Positions 16,819 to 25,456 of a stretch of DNA of 64,000 nucleotides are shown piece by piece; the first letter of the stretch is position 1; every line of letters begins with the position of its first letter. The DNA is taken from positions 5,515,501-5,579,500 of the forward strand of contig NZ_CP045298.1 of the NCBI RefSeq assembly GCF_009363115.1, written 5' to 3'. The position numbers were made by a program, and so were the translations under genes. The notes under the pieces were generated by a model that was not told where the DNA came from, did no database searches, and worked only from the letters and a program-made list of their open reading frames with translations. This DNA comes from Paenibacillus brasilensis. Lineage in GTDB: Bacteria > Bacillota > Bacilli > Paenibacillales > Paenibacillaceae.

Positions 16819-18369
16819 TTAAGGAGTATACAAATAATCCTGGTTGATGACGCTGTTGTAGGGCTGTGTCGTTGCCGGGAACATCGCCTCCGCCGTACGG
16901 ATTGCTTTCAGCAATGCCTTGGCCTTGTTCACCGTCTCCTGATACTCGCTTTCCGGAACCGAGTCCCACACAATTCCTGCTCCTGCCTGGACATAGGCCC
17001 GGTTCTTTTTAAACACGATGGTGCGAATAGTAATACAGGTATCCATGTTGCCCGAAAAGCCCAAATATCCAATAGCCCCTGCATAGGGTCCGCGCGCTTC
17101 CCGTTCAAGTTCGGCAATAATTTCCATTGCACGCAGTTTCGGCGCCCCCGATACGGTGCCCGCTGGCAGGCAGGACAGGAAAGCATCAAAGAAATCTTTA
17201 TCCTCGCGTAGTTCACCCGACACATTGGATACAATGTGCATAACGTGGGAATAGCGTTCAATCTCCATAAACGTATCGCATTTGACTGTACCGAACTGAG
17301 ATACGCGGCCCAGATCATTTCTACCCAAATCGACCAGCATCAGATGCTCGGCACGTTCTTTTTCATCCTTCAACAGTTCTTCAGCAAGCGCCGCATCCTC
17401 TGTCTCCATGACGCCACGTGGCCGCGTCCCTGCAATAGGGCGGGTTTCTACCCGACCGTTTTCTACCTTGACAAGCGCCTCCGGCGAAGTGCCCACGATG
17501 ATCTCGTCATCCATTTTCAAATAATACATGTATGGCGACGGATTCATCGTGCGCAGCACGCGGTATACCTGCAAAGGAGAAGCCTCAGTATCAATGTGAA
17601 AACGCTGGGATAGTACAACCTGAAAAATATCACCAGAGCGAATATATTCCTTTGCCTGCTCCACGTTTGCAATAAACTGCTCCTTCGTCACATTCGATTG
17701 AATCTCACCCAGTTCCACATCATCAGGAATGAAGGCCGATCCCAATCTCTCTGGTGGTGTCTGCTTGCGCAGATACTGCGCCGTCTCCTCCAGCTTGCGC
17801 TCCACCTCAGCATAAGCAGCACGAATGTCCTCATCGCTAAACCCTTCGCCCACATGCACATTACCAACCAGCAAAATTTGCTGCTTTACATGATCAAAAA
17901 CAATCACTTGATCACAGAACATAAAACGAATATCATCCATATTCAAATCATCTACCGAATGCTCTGGCAGCTTTTCATAGTATTGAAGCAGATCATATCC
18001 AAAAAATCCGATTGCTCCACCTGTAAATGGAGGCATTTCTTTTAGTTTGGGACTGCGATATTTGCGAAGCAATGCCTTGAGCGCTTCAAGCGGCTTATCG
18101 TTTAAAATTTGCCGTTTACCATGTTGTTCCAAAATCAAACGGCCTTTTTTGCCCGAAACCATCAGGAACGGATCGGTTCCGATGAATGAATGGCGCGCCC
18201 ACTGCTCGCCTCCCTCTACACTCTCTAGCAGAAAGGCTCGGTCCCGCCCTGCATACCGACGGAAAATCCGAATCGGCGTCTCCATATCGGCCAGCACTTT
18301 TTTGTACACAGGAATCAGGTTAAAATCATTCGCCATCGTTATCACTTGCTCCACATGCGGCGTTAACAT
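16819..18369 (-). CDS. trpE: Anthranilate synthase component I
   Basis: Converts chorismate to anthranilate together with a glutamine amidotransferase subunit that must be encoded elsewhere (no trpG in the window). 516 residues with an N-terminal regulatory domain and the chorismate-binding domain. Conserved stretches are GDIFQVVLSQRF, RPIAGTRPRG, DLGRNDLGRV and PAGTVSGAPK. ATG at 18369 follows AAGGAAGTG. First gene of trpEDCFBA-hisC-tyrA, controlled by the TRAP-responsive leader at 18370-18691. Confidence 0.96.
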   Translation of the reverse strand: MLTPHVEQVITMANDFNLIPVYKKVLADMETPIRIFRRYAGRDRAFLLESVEGGEQWARHSFIGTDPFLMVSGKKGRLILEQHGKRQILNDKPLEALKALLRKYRSPKLKEMPPFTGGAIGFFGYDLLQYYEKLPEHSVDDLNMDDIRFMFCDQVIVFDHVKQQILLVGNVHVGEGFSDEDIRAAYAEVERKLEETAQYLRKQTPPERLGSAFIPDDVELGEIQSNVTKEQFIANVEQAKEYIRSGDIFQVVLSQRFHIDTEASPLQVYRVLRTMNPSPYMYYLKMDDEIIVGTSPEALVKVENGRVETRPIAGTRPRGVMETEDAALAEELLKDEKERAEHLMLVDLGRNDLGRVSQFGTVKCDTFMEIERYSHVMHIVSNVSGELREDKDFFDAFLSCLPAGTVSGAPKLRAMEIIAELEREARGPYAGAIGYLGFSGNMDTCITIRTIVFKKNRAYVQAGAGIVWDSVPESEYQETVNKAKALLKAIRTAEAMFPATTQPYNSVINQDYLYTP

Positions 18370-18414
18370 GAGATCACTTCCTTTCCAATTTGGTGCAGAA
18401 CCAAAGGAGAGAAT

Positions 18415-18443
18415 AAAAAAGCCCCTACCTGGAAGGTAGAGGC
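18415..18443 (-). terminator. trp leader attenuator terminator
   Basis: On the minus strand GCCTCTACCT pairs with AGGTAGGGGC around a three-base loop (18421-18443), followed by six T at 18415-18420, about 50 bases before trpE. It is positioned to abort transcription into the operon when TRAP is bound. Confidence 0.9.
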
Positions 18444-18626
18444 TGTCAGTTATTGAAATTATAAGAATGCTGCCATATGTAAAATGACTACAGCAAACGA
18501 GCAAAGCATACACTTTTCCCTTGCTTAATCGCAGGTACCCTCAAATAAGCTTATCTCTCGAAGAAAATCTCTTCAGGGCAAAAGCTCATTCCGCTACCCG
18601 GTCTCTGTCATCTCATATGGAATTGG

Positions 18627-18686
18627 CTAAGGCTGCACTCTTCTCGTCTCAACTCTGGCTCTGGCTAACTCTACTCAACTCTGCTA
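18627..18686 (-). promoter_or_regulatory. TRAP (MtrB) binding site in the trp leader RNA
   Basis: On the minus strand there are twelve NAG triplets separated by 1-3 bases: TAG, GAG, GAG, GAG, TAG, GAG, GAG, GAG, GAG, GAG, CAG, TAG. With transcription starting near 18685 the first is at the RNA end, leaving exactly eleven (18681-18627), the number of binding pockets in the TRAP ring. (G/U)AG repeats with 2-3 base spacers are the known TRAP target. The mtrB gene is at 28693. Confidence 0.88.
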
Positions 18687-18691
18687 CACAC

Positions 18692-18721
18692 ACTATATCT
18701 CATAGGATGTCACTTTGGCAA
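18692..18721 (-). promoter_or_regulatory. trp operon promoter
   Basis: On the minus strand TTGCCA (18716-18721), an 18-base spacer and TATAGT (18692-18697). It lies just after the aroH stop, so trp has its own start besides any read-through from aroCBH. Predicted start about 18685, which puts the TRAP site at the 5' end of the transcript. Confidence 0.7.
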
Positions 18722-18744
18722 CCATCATCTAAAAAAATGGGCGA

Positions 18745-19122
18745 TTATTTTCCTTGGGAAGCCAGATCCGGTCTTAGCTCCTGCGCTCCGTTCAAGTATA
18801 CATGTTTGATTTCCCGCTGCGATTTATGGGTGTTCACCTGTACCATTAAACGGATACATTTGGGCAAACTACCCGCAACAGGAATTTCCAATGCACACAT
18901 AAGCGGAACCATATCCCATCCCTCAAGCTGACGTATTGCCTTCGCTGGAAACGCAGTATCCAGATCGTGGGTCACCGTAATCCAGACGTTACTAATATCC
19001 TCAGGCTGAATTTCATTGTAGGCTACAATTTCATCTAGCAGTTGGCTTGTCGCTTCCAAAATTTCGTTTTCTTCATTATTCGCCACGGTCGTCGCACCAC
19101 GAATTCCACGATTGTACATCAT
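18745..19122 (-). CDS. aroH: Chorismate mutase, AroH type
   Basis: Rearranges chorismate to prephenate for TyrA and the phenylalanine branch. 125 residues, the trimeric monofunctional class typical of Bacillus. Signature residues include RGIRGATTVANNEENEI (active-site arginine), ITVTHDLD and the arginine in CIRLMVQVNT. ATG at 19122 abuts the aroB stop, and AGGAGG lies within the last aroB codons, so the two are coupled. Confidence 0.95.
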   Translation of the reverse strand: MMYNRGIRGATTVANNEENEILEATSQLLDEIVAYNEIQPEDISNVWITVTHDLDTAFPAKAIRQLEGWDMVPLMCALEIPVAGSLPKCIRLMVQVNTHKSQREIKHVYLNGAQELRPDLASQGK

Positions 19123-20217
19123 TTACGCCTCCTCTTTTAACTGTTCAATGACTTGCCTTATGTCAGAGACGGAAATATCCTTTACAACCTCCACACGCCC
19201 GATGCTGCGTGGGACGATAAAAGTAATGCTGCCTTCTTTAAACTTTTTGTCATGCATCATCGCATCCAGCAGCCGATCCGTATTGAGTTGTACTGGAAGG
19301 GAGGTTGGTAGCCGCAGCGAGGACAGCATATCTCTTGTTTCTTTGACCACAGAGGTGTCTGCTCCCAGCTTCACACCCAGAAGCGCAGAGCCGACCATAC
19401 CTATAGAAATGGCCTCCCCGTGTAAAAACTCCCCATATCCCGCTATCGCTTCAATAGCATGACCAATCGTATGGCCAAGGTTTAAAATAGCACGTAAATC
19501 ATTTTCTCGTTCATCGCGTGAGACCACTTCGGCTTTCACGGAGCAGCCCTTCTCCAGCCCGTACTCCAGGGCTTGCGCATCCAGAGCCAGCAAATCTGCC
19601 GCATGATCACGGCACCACTGGGCAAAATCAGCATCCCAGATCAAGCCATGCTTGATCATTTCAGCCAGTCCGGCGGATACTTCACGCGGAGGCAATGTAG
19701 ACAACGTATCTACATCGTAAAGCACGAGTTCCGGTTGATGGAGAGCTCCAATCATATTCTTTGCCAGAGGATGATTGATGCCAACCTTGCCGCCCACGCT
19801 GCTGTCATGGGCGAGGATCGTAGTAGGAATCTGCACAAACTTGACGCCTCTCATATATGAGGCTGCCACAAATCCGGCCAGATCGCCCACTACACCACCA
19901 CCAAGTGCGATAACGGCTGAGTGGCGATCCAAACCGCCCTTAATGGCTGCTGTTATAACCTGCTCAAATACAGCAATCGACTTGGATGTTTCACCCGGCT
20001 TGACGACAAAGGATACCGTCTTGTACCCCGACTCCTGAAGATTGCTCTCCAGTGTCGCTAAATACAATGCAGCTACATTTTGATCAGAGACAATCAACAA
20101 TGGACTTTTTTGCGTAATTCCTCGTTCCTTCAAAAGCTCTCCGGCCCGATGCAGCAGTCCTCGCCCGATATGAATGGGATAGGAACGTTCTCCAAGTTGT
20201 ACCGTCAGCGTACTCAT
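19123..20217 (-). CDS. aroB: 3-dehydroquinate synthase
   Basis: Second step of the shikimate pathway: NAD- and metal-dependent cyclisation of DAHP. 364 residues. NAD-binding GGGVVGDLAGFVAA, metal ligands in GLAEMIKHGLI and NLGHTIGHAIE, and the loop TTILAHDSSVGGKVGIN are all intact. ATG at 20217 follows GAGAGG and starts one base after the aroC stop. Confidence 0.97.
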   Translation of the reverse strand: MSTLTVQLGERSYPIHIGRGLLHRAGELLKERGITQKSPLLIVSDQNVAALYLATLESNLQESGYKTVSFVVKPGETSKSIAVFEQVITAAIKGGLDRHSAVIALGGGVVGDLAGFVAASYMRGVKFVQIPTTILAHDSSVGGKVGINHPLAKNMIGALHQPELVLYDVDTLSTLPPREVSAGLAEMIKHGLIWDADFAQWCRDHAADLLALDAQALEYGLEKGCSVKAEVVSRDERENDLRAILNLGHTIGHAIEAIAGYGEFLHGEAISIGMVGSALLGVKLGADTSVVKETRDMLSSLRLPTSLPVQLNTDRLLDAMMHDKKFKEGSITFIVPRSIGRVEVVKDISVSDIRQVIEQLKEEA

Positions 20218-20218
20218 C

Positions 20219-21388
20219 TTAGTACCTCTCCAGTTGTTCTTCGTAGGATGCAATATTCGCCCGAATCTCTTCAATCGAATCTCCGCCGAATTTTTCAAGC
20301 AAAGCCTTCGCAATCTCCCAGGCTACGACATGCTCCATCACTACGCTTGCCGCGGGTACCGCACATGCATCCGAACGCTCAACCTGTGCGGTGAACGCTT
20401 CCTTCGTATCAATGTCGACGCTTTGCAAGGGCTTATACAGTGTCGGGATCGGCTTCATGACGCCGCGAACCACAACGGGCATTCCATTGGTCATGCCACC
20501 TTCAAAACCGCCCAAACGATTGGTACGGCGGTGATATCCACGCTCCTCATCATACAGAATCTCATCATGCACCTGTGAGCCGCGCAGTTCTCCTGCTTCA
20601 AACCCGATGCCGATTTCCACACCTTTAAAAGCATTTATGGACATGACACCTTGGGAAATACGTGCATCCAGCTTCCGATCATATTGCACATGACTGCCCA
20701 GACCAATCGGAACGCCTTCCACAATACATTCCACTACCCCACCGACCGAATCGCCTTCTTGCTTGATCAGGTCAATGTACGCTTCCATTTTCTTTTCGGT
20801 TTCTGGATCGGTCACTCTCACGGAAGAGGCCTCCGTCACGGCAATCAGCTCGTCAATCGGCAACTCACGGTAAGGAGCCTCGATTTCCCCAATGCGGATG
20901 ACCTGACCTGCCACCTTGATTCCGAACTCTGCCAGCAATTGGCGGGCCAAGCCACCACATGCGACCCGAATCGCAGTTTCACGCGCACTGGAACGCTCCA
21001 GCACGTTGCGCAGGTCCTTCAGGTTGTATTTCATTCCACCGTTCAAATCGGCATGACCCGGACGCGGACGGTGAACCCGGCGCTTTTCTTCATCACTGCC
21101 TTCGATCGGCTCAATATTCATAATATTCTGCCAGTGCTTCCAATCGTTATTTTCCACAATCAGTGCAATCGGTGCACCTGTGGTATAACCGTGACGCACG
21201 CCTCCGGCAATGCTCGCCGTGTCCTTTTCAATCTGCATACGCCGACCCCGTCCATACCCTTTTTGACGACGGTGCAGCTGGAAATTCAATTCCTCAAAAT
21301 CCAATTTTAAATTGCTAGGCATGCCCTCTACAATTGCAGTTAGCTGGGGACCATGCGTTTCCCCCGCGGTTAAATAACGTAAACTCAT
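20219..21388 (-). CDS. aroC: Chorismate synthase
   Basis: Last common step to chorismate, FMN-dependent, cytosolic. 389 residues. Signatures GETHGPQLTAIVEGMP, GRGRRM, RPGHADLNG, ERSSARETAIRVACG and the C-terminal serine/arginine motif in AVPAASVVMEH are present. In B. subtilis nomenclature this is aroF. First gene of aroC-aroB-aroH, with a good promoter 60-85 bases upstream. Confidence 0.97.
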   Translation of the reverse strand: MSLRYLTAGETHGPQLTAIVEGMPSNLKLDFEELNFQLHRRQKGYGRGRRMQIEKDTASIAGGVRHGYTTGAPIALIVENNDWKHWQNIMNIEPIEGSDEEKRRVHRPRPGHADLNGGMKYNLKDLRNVLERSSARETAIRVACGGLARQLLAEFGIKVAGQVIRIGEIEAPYRELPIDELIAVTEASSVRVTDPETEKKMEAYIDLIKQEGDSVGGVVECIVEGVPIGLGSHVQYDRKLDARISQGVMSINAFKGVEIGIGFEAGELRGSQVHDEILYDEERGYHRRTNRLGGFEGGMTNGMPVVVRGVMKPIPTLYKPLQSVDIDTKEAFTAQVERSDACAVPAASVVMEHVVAWEIAKALLEKFGGDSIEEIRANIASYEEQLERY

Positions 21389-21447
21389 GACGCGTTCCCC
21401 CTTTAAACTGTTAAACTGTGCATCGCTAAAATCTTTAACTGTGCTTC

Positions 21448-21476
21448 ATTATAGTATACGCACCTTTCTTTGACAA
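21448..21476 (-). promoter_or_regulatory. Sigma-A promoter of aroC-aroB-aroH
   Basis: On the minus strand TTGTCA (21471-21476), a 17-base spacer and TATAAT (21448-21453), close to consensus. It lies between the cheR terminator and aroC, so this operon is separate from ndk-cheR. Confidence 0.8.
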
Positions 21477-21500
21477 GAAAAGCCACAGCTATGCAGATAA

Positions 21501-21537
21501 ACAAAAACACGCCCCTTAGGCAAAGCCAAAGGACGTG
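21501..21537 (-). terminator. Terminator after cheR
   Basis: On the minus strand CACGTCCTTTGGC pairs with GCCTAAGGGGCGTG (one wobble and mismatch) around a short loop, followed by TTTTTGTTT. Confidence 0.85.
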
Positions 21538-21613
21538 CACTTCCGATAAGCAAGCTATCAATATGCTATTATCTGAAAAACATTTATTACGAATTGTCGA
21601 TAATATGTCTGAA

Positions 21614-22414
21614 CTATGCCTTTTTACGATAAAAAAAGGTTTCCGTCGATTCCAGACCATATTGGTTGGGAGAAAAAATTTGCTCTGTACTGCCAACAAA
21701 CAGTACACCACCGGGACGAAGACTAGCTGCAAACTTCTGGTACAGCTTATGCTTGGCCTCTTCAGTAAAATAAATCATAACATTGCGACAGATAATGAGG
21801 TCATAGTTATCTTCAAACGTATCCAGCAGCAAATTTTGCTTTTGAAATTTCACAGCCTGTTTCAAACGGTCATCCACCCGAAACATTGCACCATCCGGTT
21901 TGAAATATTTGCTGGCTACCTGCTCAGGCACATCCTTGAGCGAACGCTCCAAATATCTGCCTTCCTTGGCTTTAGCCAATGCACCGTCATCAATATCGGA
22001 AGCCGTAATGGAACAATTGTCCAAGATTCCCTTGCCGTCCAGAACCATAGCCAAGCTGTAAGGCTCCTCGCCAGTCGAGCAGGCCGCACTCCACAGCTTG
22101 AGCTTCTGCTTGCCTACAAGCAACTGTGGCAGAATTGTATCCCGCAGTACTTCCCACCGATTGGGATTACGCCAAAATTCGGAAACATTGATCGTCATGC
22201 GATCGAGAAATTCATAAAACAGGGGTTTTTCCTTCATCATGGCATCATAAAAAGAAACAAAACTGGGAAACCCGTTTTTGTTGCGAAGTGTCGTTAACCG
22301 CCTTTTCATCTGTGCTTCTTTGTATTGCGCAAGATCAATACCTGTGCTGTCCTTAATTTTGCGGATAAACGCCGTATAATCGGGGTCCGTCTGACCCAGT
22401 TCCAGATCCGTCAT
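21614..22414 (-). CDS. cheR: Chemotaxis protein-glutamate O-methyltransferase CheR
   Basis: Methylates glutamates of chemoreceptors with SAM. 266 residues with an N-terminal helical domain (about 10-75) and a SAM-binding domain with LWSAACSTGEEPYSLAM and IICRNVMIYF. ATG at 22414 follows AAGGA at 7 bases; the ATG 18 bases earlier has no site. The place between ndk and the aro genes is the same as in B. subtilis. Confidence 0.95.
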   Translation of the reverse strand: MTDLELGQTDPDYTAFIRKIKDSTGIDLAQYKEAQMKRRLTTLRNKNGFPSFVSFYDAMMKEKPLFYEFLDRMTINVSEFWRNPNRWEVLRDTILPQLLVGKQKLKLWSAACSTGEEPYSLAMVLDGKGILDNCSITASDIDDGALAKAKEGRYLERSLKDVPEQVASKYFKPDGAMFRVDDRLKQAVKFQKQNLLLDTFEDNYDLIICRNVMIYFTEEAKHKLYQKFAASLRPGGVLFVGSTEQIFSPNQYGLESTETFFYRKKA

Positions 22415-22444
22415 GCTACCATCCTTCTTCATACGAGATTAAAC

Positions 22445-22888
22445 TTACACCCAGGTCTCCACACTTTTCTCATACCGAACCGATTCTTCCGGCATGAAAA
22501 AATTCGCAATCTCGCGTTCCGCGCTCTCCGGTGAATCCGAACCGTGTATGAGGTTAAACGGTGTATGTGCAGCAAAGTCTCCCCGGATCGTGCCCGGTAG
22601 AGCCTCTGTTACTTGTGTTTTACCAATCAACAAGCGGGAAAGCGTAACAATGTTGTCCCCTTCCCAAATCATGGCAAATACAGGGCCTGACGTGATAAAG
22701 CCTACAAGCTCTTCAAAAAAGGGCTTGCCCACATGCTCCGCATAATGTCGTTCCGCCTGTTCTCTAGATACCTGCACAAGTTTGCCAGCCGTCATTTTGA
22801 AGCCTTTGTCCTCCAGGCGACTGATAATACGTCCAATCAGCCCGCGTTGTACTCCATCAGGTTTAACCATCAAAAACGTGCGATCCAT
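22445..22888 (-). CDS. ndk: Nucleoside diphosphate kinase
   Basis: Phosphorylates NDPs to NTPs through a phosphohistidine. 147 residues. RTFLMVKPDGVQRGLIG at the N-terminus and the active-site histidine in NLIHGSDSPESAEREI are diagnostic. ATG at 22888. It has its own probable promoter and precedes cheR by about 30 bases. Confidence 0.97.
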   Translation of the reverse strand: MDRTFLMVKPDGVQRGLIGRIISRLEDKGFKMTAGKLVQVSREQAERHYAEHVGKPFFEELVGFITSGPVFAMIWEGDNIVTLSRLLIGKTQVTEALPGTIRGDFAAHTPFNLIHGSDSPESAEREIANFFMPEESVRYEKSVETWV

Positions 22889-22946
22889 CGGCTCACTCCC
22901 AATCCAGTCTTAATGTATTTATACAGTACTAATCTGTATTGTAACA

Positions 22947-22975
22947 GAAAGCTTGGATTCGGTTAAAGTATTTTG
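22947..22975 (-). promoter_or_regulatory. Possible sigma-A promoter of ndk-cheR
   Basis: On the minus strand a weak -35 (TTAACC), about 17 bases, and TACAAT as -10. A short inverted repeat ATACAG...CTGTAT follows over the start region and could be an operator. Confidence 0.35.
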
Positions 22976-22999
22976 TCACAGCTAACCCAAAACACAACT

Positions 23000-23974
23000 T
23001 TAGTAGGAGCGGCGCGTCACAAAATGAGCAATATCGCGAAGCGTTTTTTTCGTTTTGACATCTGGCAGTAAGTCCAGCGCGTTCAGCGCTTTCTTAATAT
23101 ATCGGTCAGCGAGAATTTCAGCTTTAGCGATTCCTTCACTTTTTTTGATCAAATCCACCGCTTTACGAGTATCTCCTTGCCCATCCCCGTCCTGAATACG
23201 ACCTATTTCAGCCAGCAGATCCTCACGCAGCTCAGGCTGCTTGAGCGCATAAATAACCGGAAGCGTAATATTCCCCTGCCTCATATCGCTGCCTGGCGGC
23301 TTGCCGATTTTTTTTTCCGTACCGCAGAGATCGAGCAAGTCATCCTGAATTTGAAAAGCCATACCCACGTTATAGCCATAGCTGTACAACAGGGAATTGA
23401 CTCTTTCCCGTGCCCCCGCAGCCATAGCGCCCAATTGGCAGCTAACCGCAATAAGCAATGCTGTTTTACGCCGTATGCGCAGCAAATAATTACGCACACT
23501 TTGATCCACATTAAAAAAATCGCGGATTTGTTCCATTTCACCAATGGACATCTGTACTAACGCCTTCGATAGCACCCGGTGAATATCCGGGCTCGGCAAT
23601 TCAGCAACTATAGACAGCGCACGTGCATATATGTAGTCTCCTGTGTACATTGCCACCCGATTGTCCCATTTGGATTTGACAGTGGGTTGACCGCGTCTCA
23701 TTTCGGCATCGTCAATCACATCATCGTGAACGAGAGAGGCAGAATGAATCAATTCGAGTGGTACCGCTATGTGTTTGAGCTTGTCCAGATCGTATTCTCC
23801 AAACTTGCCTCCCAGCAGTACAAACACTGGACGCAAACGTTTGCCTCCTGCCTTAAGCAGATGGAGCGATGTATCATTAATCAACGGCTCCGTACTATCA
23901 ATACTGCGGTACAGCTCTTCCTCTATGAAGTTCATATCCTTCTTTAATAAACCAAACAAATCCAATCGTTTCAT
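23000..23974 (-). CDS. hepT: Heptaprenyl diphosphate synthase component II
   Basis: Catalytic subunit that elongates farnesyl diphosphate to the C35 side chain of menaquinone-7. 324 residues of the trans-prenyltransferase fold. First aspartate-rich motif SLVHDDVIDDAEMRRG, second FQIQDDLLD, and KTALLIAVSC between them. It needs HepS (27059-27928). ATG at 23974 overlaps the mqnA stop by 4 bases. Confidence 0.94.
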   Translation of the reverse strand: MKRLDLFGLLKKDMNFIEEELYRSIDSTEPLINDTSLHLLKAGGKRLRPVFVLLGGKFGEYDLDKLKHIAVPLELIHSASLVHDDVIDDAEMRRGQPTVKSKWDNRVAMYTGDYIYARALSIVAELPSPDIHRVLSKALVQMSIGEMEQIRDFFNVDQSVRNYLLRIRRKTALLIAVSCQLGAMAAGARERVNSLLYSYGYNVGMAFQIQDDLLDLCGTEKKIGKPPGSDMRQGNITLPVIYALKQPELREDLLAEIGRIQDGDGQGDTRKAVDLIKKSEGIAKAEILADRYIKKALNALDLLPDVKTKKTLRDIAHFVTRRSY

Positions 23975-24837
23975 TCTTTCACCCGTGTCAGCGTATTGTC
24001 ACTCCAGAGAAGCGGCTTCACTTGTCGGTCAAGCAGCCCCAGTTCATGCGCATATTGAAAATAAAGCTCTAAGCCTTTTTGTTGCTTCTCTCCAAAATCA
24101 TAACACAGATTAGTAAAGTAGCGCTCCCAATAATCTCGCAGGCCACCAATTTCCTTGCAAGCCTCGGAGACAACCGAGGTCAAATCAGACAAACTGCGCT
24201 GCTTGCTTGCACGGAACGCATTAGTAATTTCAGCTACGGCTTCGGGATTCTCAGCTGCAACAGCACGGCGCACTGCCCATACGGCAAAGGTCATGCTGTG
24301 CCCAGTCCAGCGTTTCCACTCTTCGCCCAGGTCCGTTACATGCAGATCTTCACTCCGCCAAGAGGCCTTGATCGCGTGATCTCCAATCAGCAGCCCCGCA
24401 TCCGCCTGTTCCAGCATCAAATCCAAATCCGGTTCACAGTCAAAATAGGACGGCTGCCCTTCCCACGCTTTTTGCATCAGAATTTTCAACAAATTCACGG
24501 ATGTAGCAGATGTATTCGTTAATGCAATCGTTCCGTTTTTGATGTCATCAAGCGGCTTGCGTGAAAACAGGAAAATGGATTTCACAGGACCATCTGCACT
24601 GACAGATAAGTCCGGCAGCAGCAGCATTTCCTCCGCGCCTGATGCAAAGGCAAAGGACGACATCGCGCTGATATCCAGACTCCCGTTCAGCATACCGCGA
24701 TTCAATTCCGCCGGAACTTTTGAGATCATCTCTGCCGGGTGAACAAGCTCTGAAGGATTAAAATAATGAAAAATTGGCCAAGCGTTTGTATATTTAATTT
24801 TTCCGATTGTGATCATCTTGGTGTCTGGCGTTGGCAT
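23971..24837 (-). CDS. mqnA: Chorismate dehydratase MqnA (futalosine menaquinone pathway)
   Basis: First step of the futalosine route: removes water from chorismate to give 3-enolpyruvylbenzoate. 288 residues with a periplasmic-binding-protein-like fold. Family features include KIKYTNAWPIFHYF near the N-terminus, ALTNTSATSVNLLKILM and LLIGDHAIKAS. ATG at 24837 lies 44 bases inside the upstream gene and has GGGGG upstream; a later ATG at 24816 has no site. It replaces the menaquinone gene arrangement of B. subtilis, which uses the MenF-D route. Confidence 0.9.
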   Translation of the reverse strand: MPTPDTKMITIGKIKYTNAWPIFHYFNPSELVHPAEMISKVPAELNRGMLNGSLDISAMSSFAFASGAEEMLLLPDLSVSADGPVKSIFLFSRKPLDDIKNGTIALTNTSATSVNLLKILMQKAWEGQPSYFDCEPDLDLMLEQADAGLLIGDHAIKASWRSEDLHVTDLGEEWKRWTGHSMTFAVWAVRRAVAAENPEAVAEITNAFRASKQRSLSDLTSVVSEACKEIGGLRDYWERYFTNLCYDFGEKQQKGLELYFQYAHELGLLDRQVKPLLWSDNTLTRVKE

Positions 24838-25456
24838 CGGAATCCCCCCATCTCGTAAACAGTTGATGTTCGATTCGCAAGCTGTCTAATACTTTGCCTA
24901 CGAGGAACAATACAATATCATCCAGTGTCTTTGGATGAAAGTAAAAAGCCGGCATGGCCGGAATCATTTTGACGCCTAGTCTCGCAAGCTTAAGCATATT
25001 TTCCAAATGAATGGCATGAAGCGGTGTTTCACGAGGCACGAGGATCAGTGGACGCCCCTCCTTCATCATGACATCCGCTGCACGTGCCATCAAATTATCG
25101 GACGAACCATGTGCTACCGCAGACAACGTTCCCATGGAGCACGGCATAATAATCATCGCATCCACCAGATAGGAGCCGCTCGCAATAGATGCTCCGATAT
25201 CTGTGAACGGATGGTATACAAGAGAACCGGGACGGCCTCCGAATTGTTCATCCAAAGCCCCCTCCCGGTCAGTCACGTTCCAGCCCAATTCCTCTTTCAG
25301 TACCCGCCAGCCGGCATTGGAAACAATCAGGTGAACTGTGTATTTCAAGTCCAGCAGTGTCTCTACCAGTCGTACACCATAAATGCTACCGCTCGCGCCT
25401 GTAATGCCGATAACGATTCGTTTGCCTTGATGGCTACTCACCTGATCAGAATTCAT
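24794..25456 (-). CDS. UbiX-like flavin prenyltransferase
   Basis: A flavoprotein-type prenyltransferase that makes prenyl-FMN for a UbiD-type decarboxylase. 220 residues with the N-terminal FMN motif GITGASGSIYGVRL, IIMPCSMGTLSAVAHG and LVPRETPLH. In futalosine-type genomes this paralogue (called MqnM or UbiX) serves menaquinone ring decarboxylation. No UbiD partner is visible in the window. The start codon overlaps the stop of the UbiA-like gene (TAATG). Confidence 0.88.
   Translation of the reverse strand: MNSDQVSSHQGKRIVIGITGASGSIYGVRLVETLLDLKYTVHLIVSNAGWRVLKEELGWNVTDREGALDEQFGGRPGSLVYHPFTDIGASIASGSYLVDAMIIMPCSMGTLSAVAHGSSDNLMARAADVMMKEGRPLILVPRETPLHAIHLENMLKLARLGVKMIPAMPAFYFHPKTLDDIVLFLVGKVLDSLRIEHQLFTRWGDSDANARHQDDHNRKN

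Noticed and set aside
18439..18510. Short frame in the trp leader as a classical leader peptide
   Set aside because: MLCSFAVVILHMAAFL has no Trp codons and no good ribosome binding site; the TRAP array explains control better.
20651..21310. Plus-strand frame of 219 codons opposite aroC
   Set aside because: Shadow of the chorismate synthase gene; no ribosome binding site and implausible composition.
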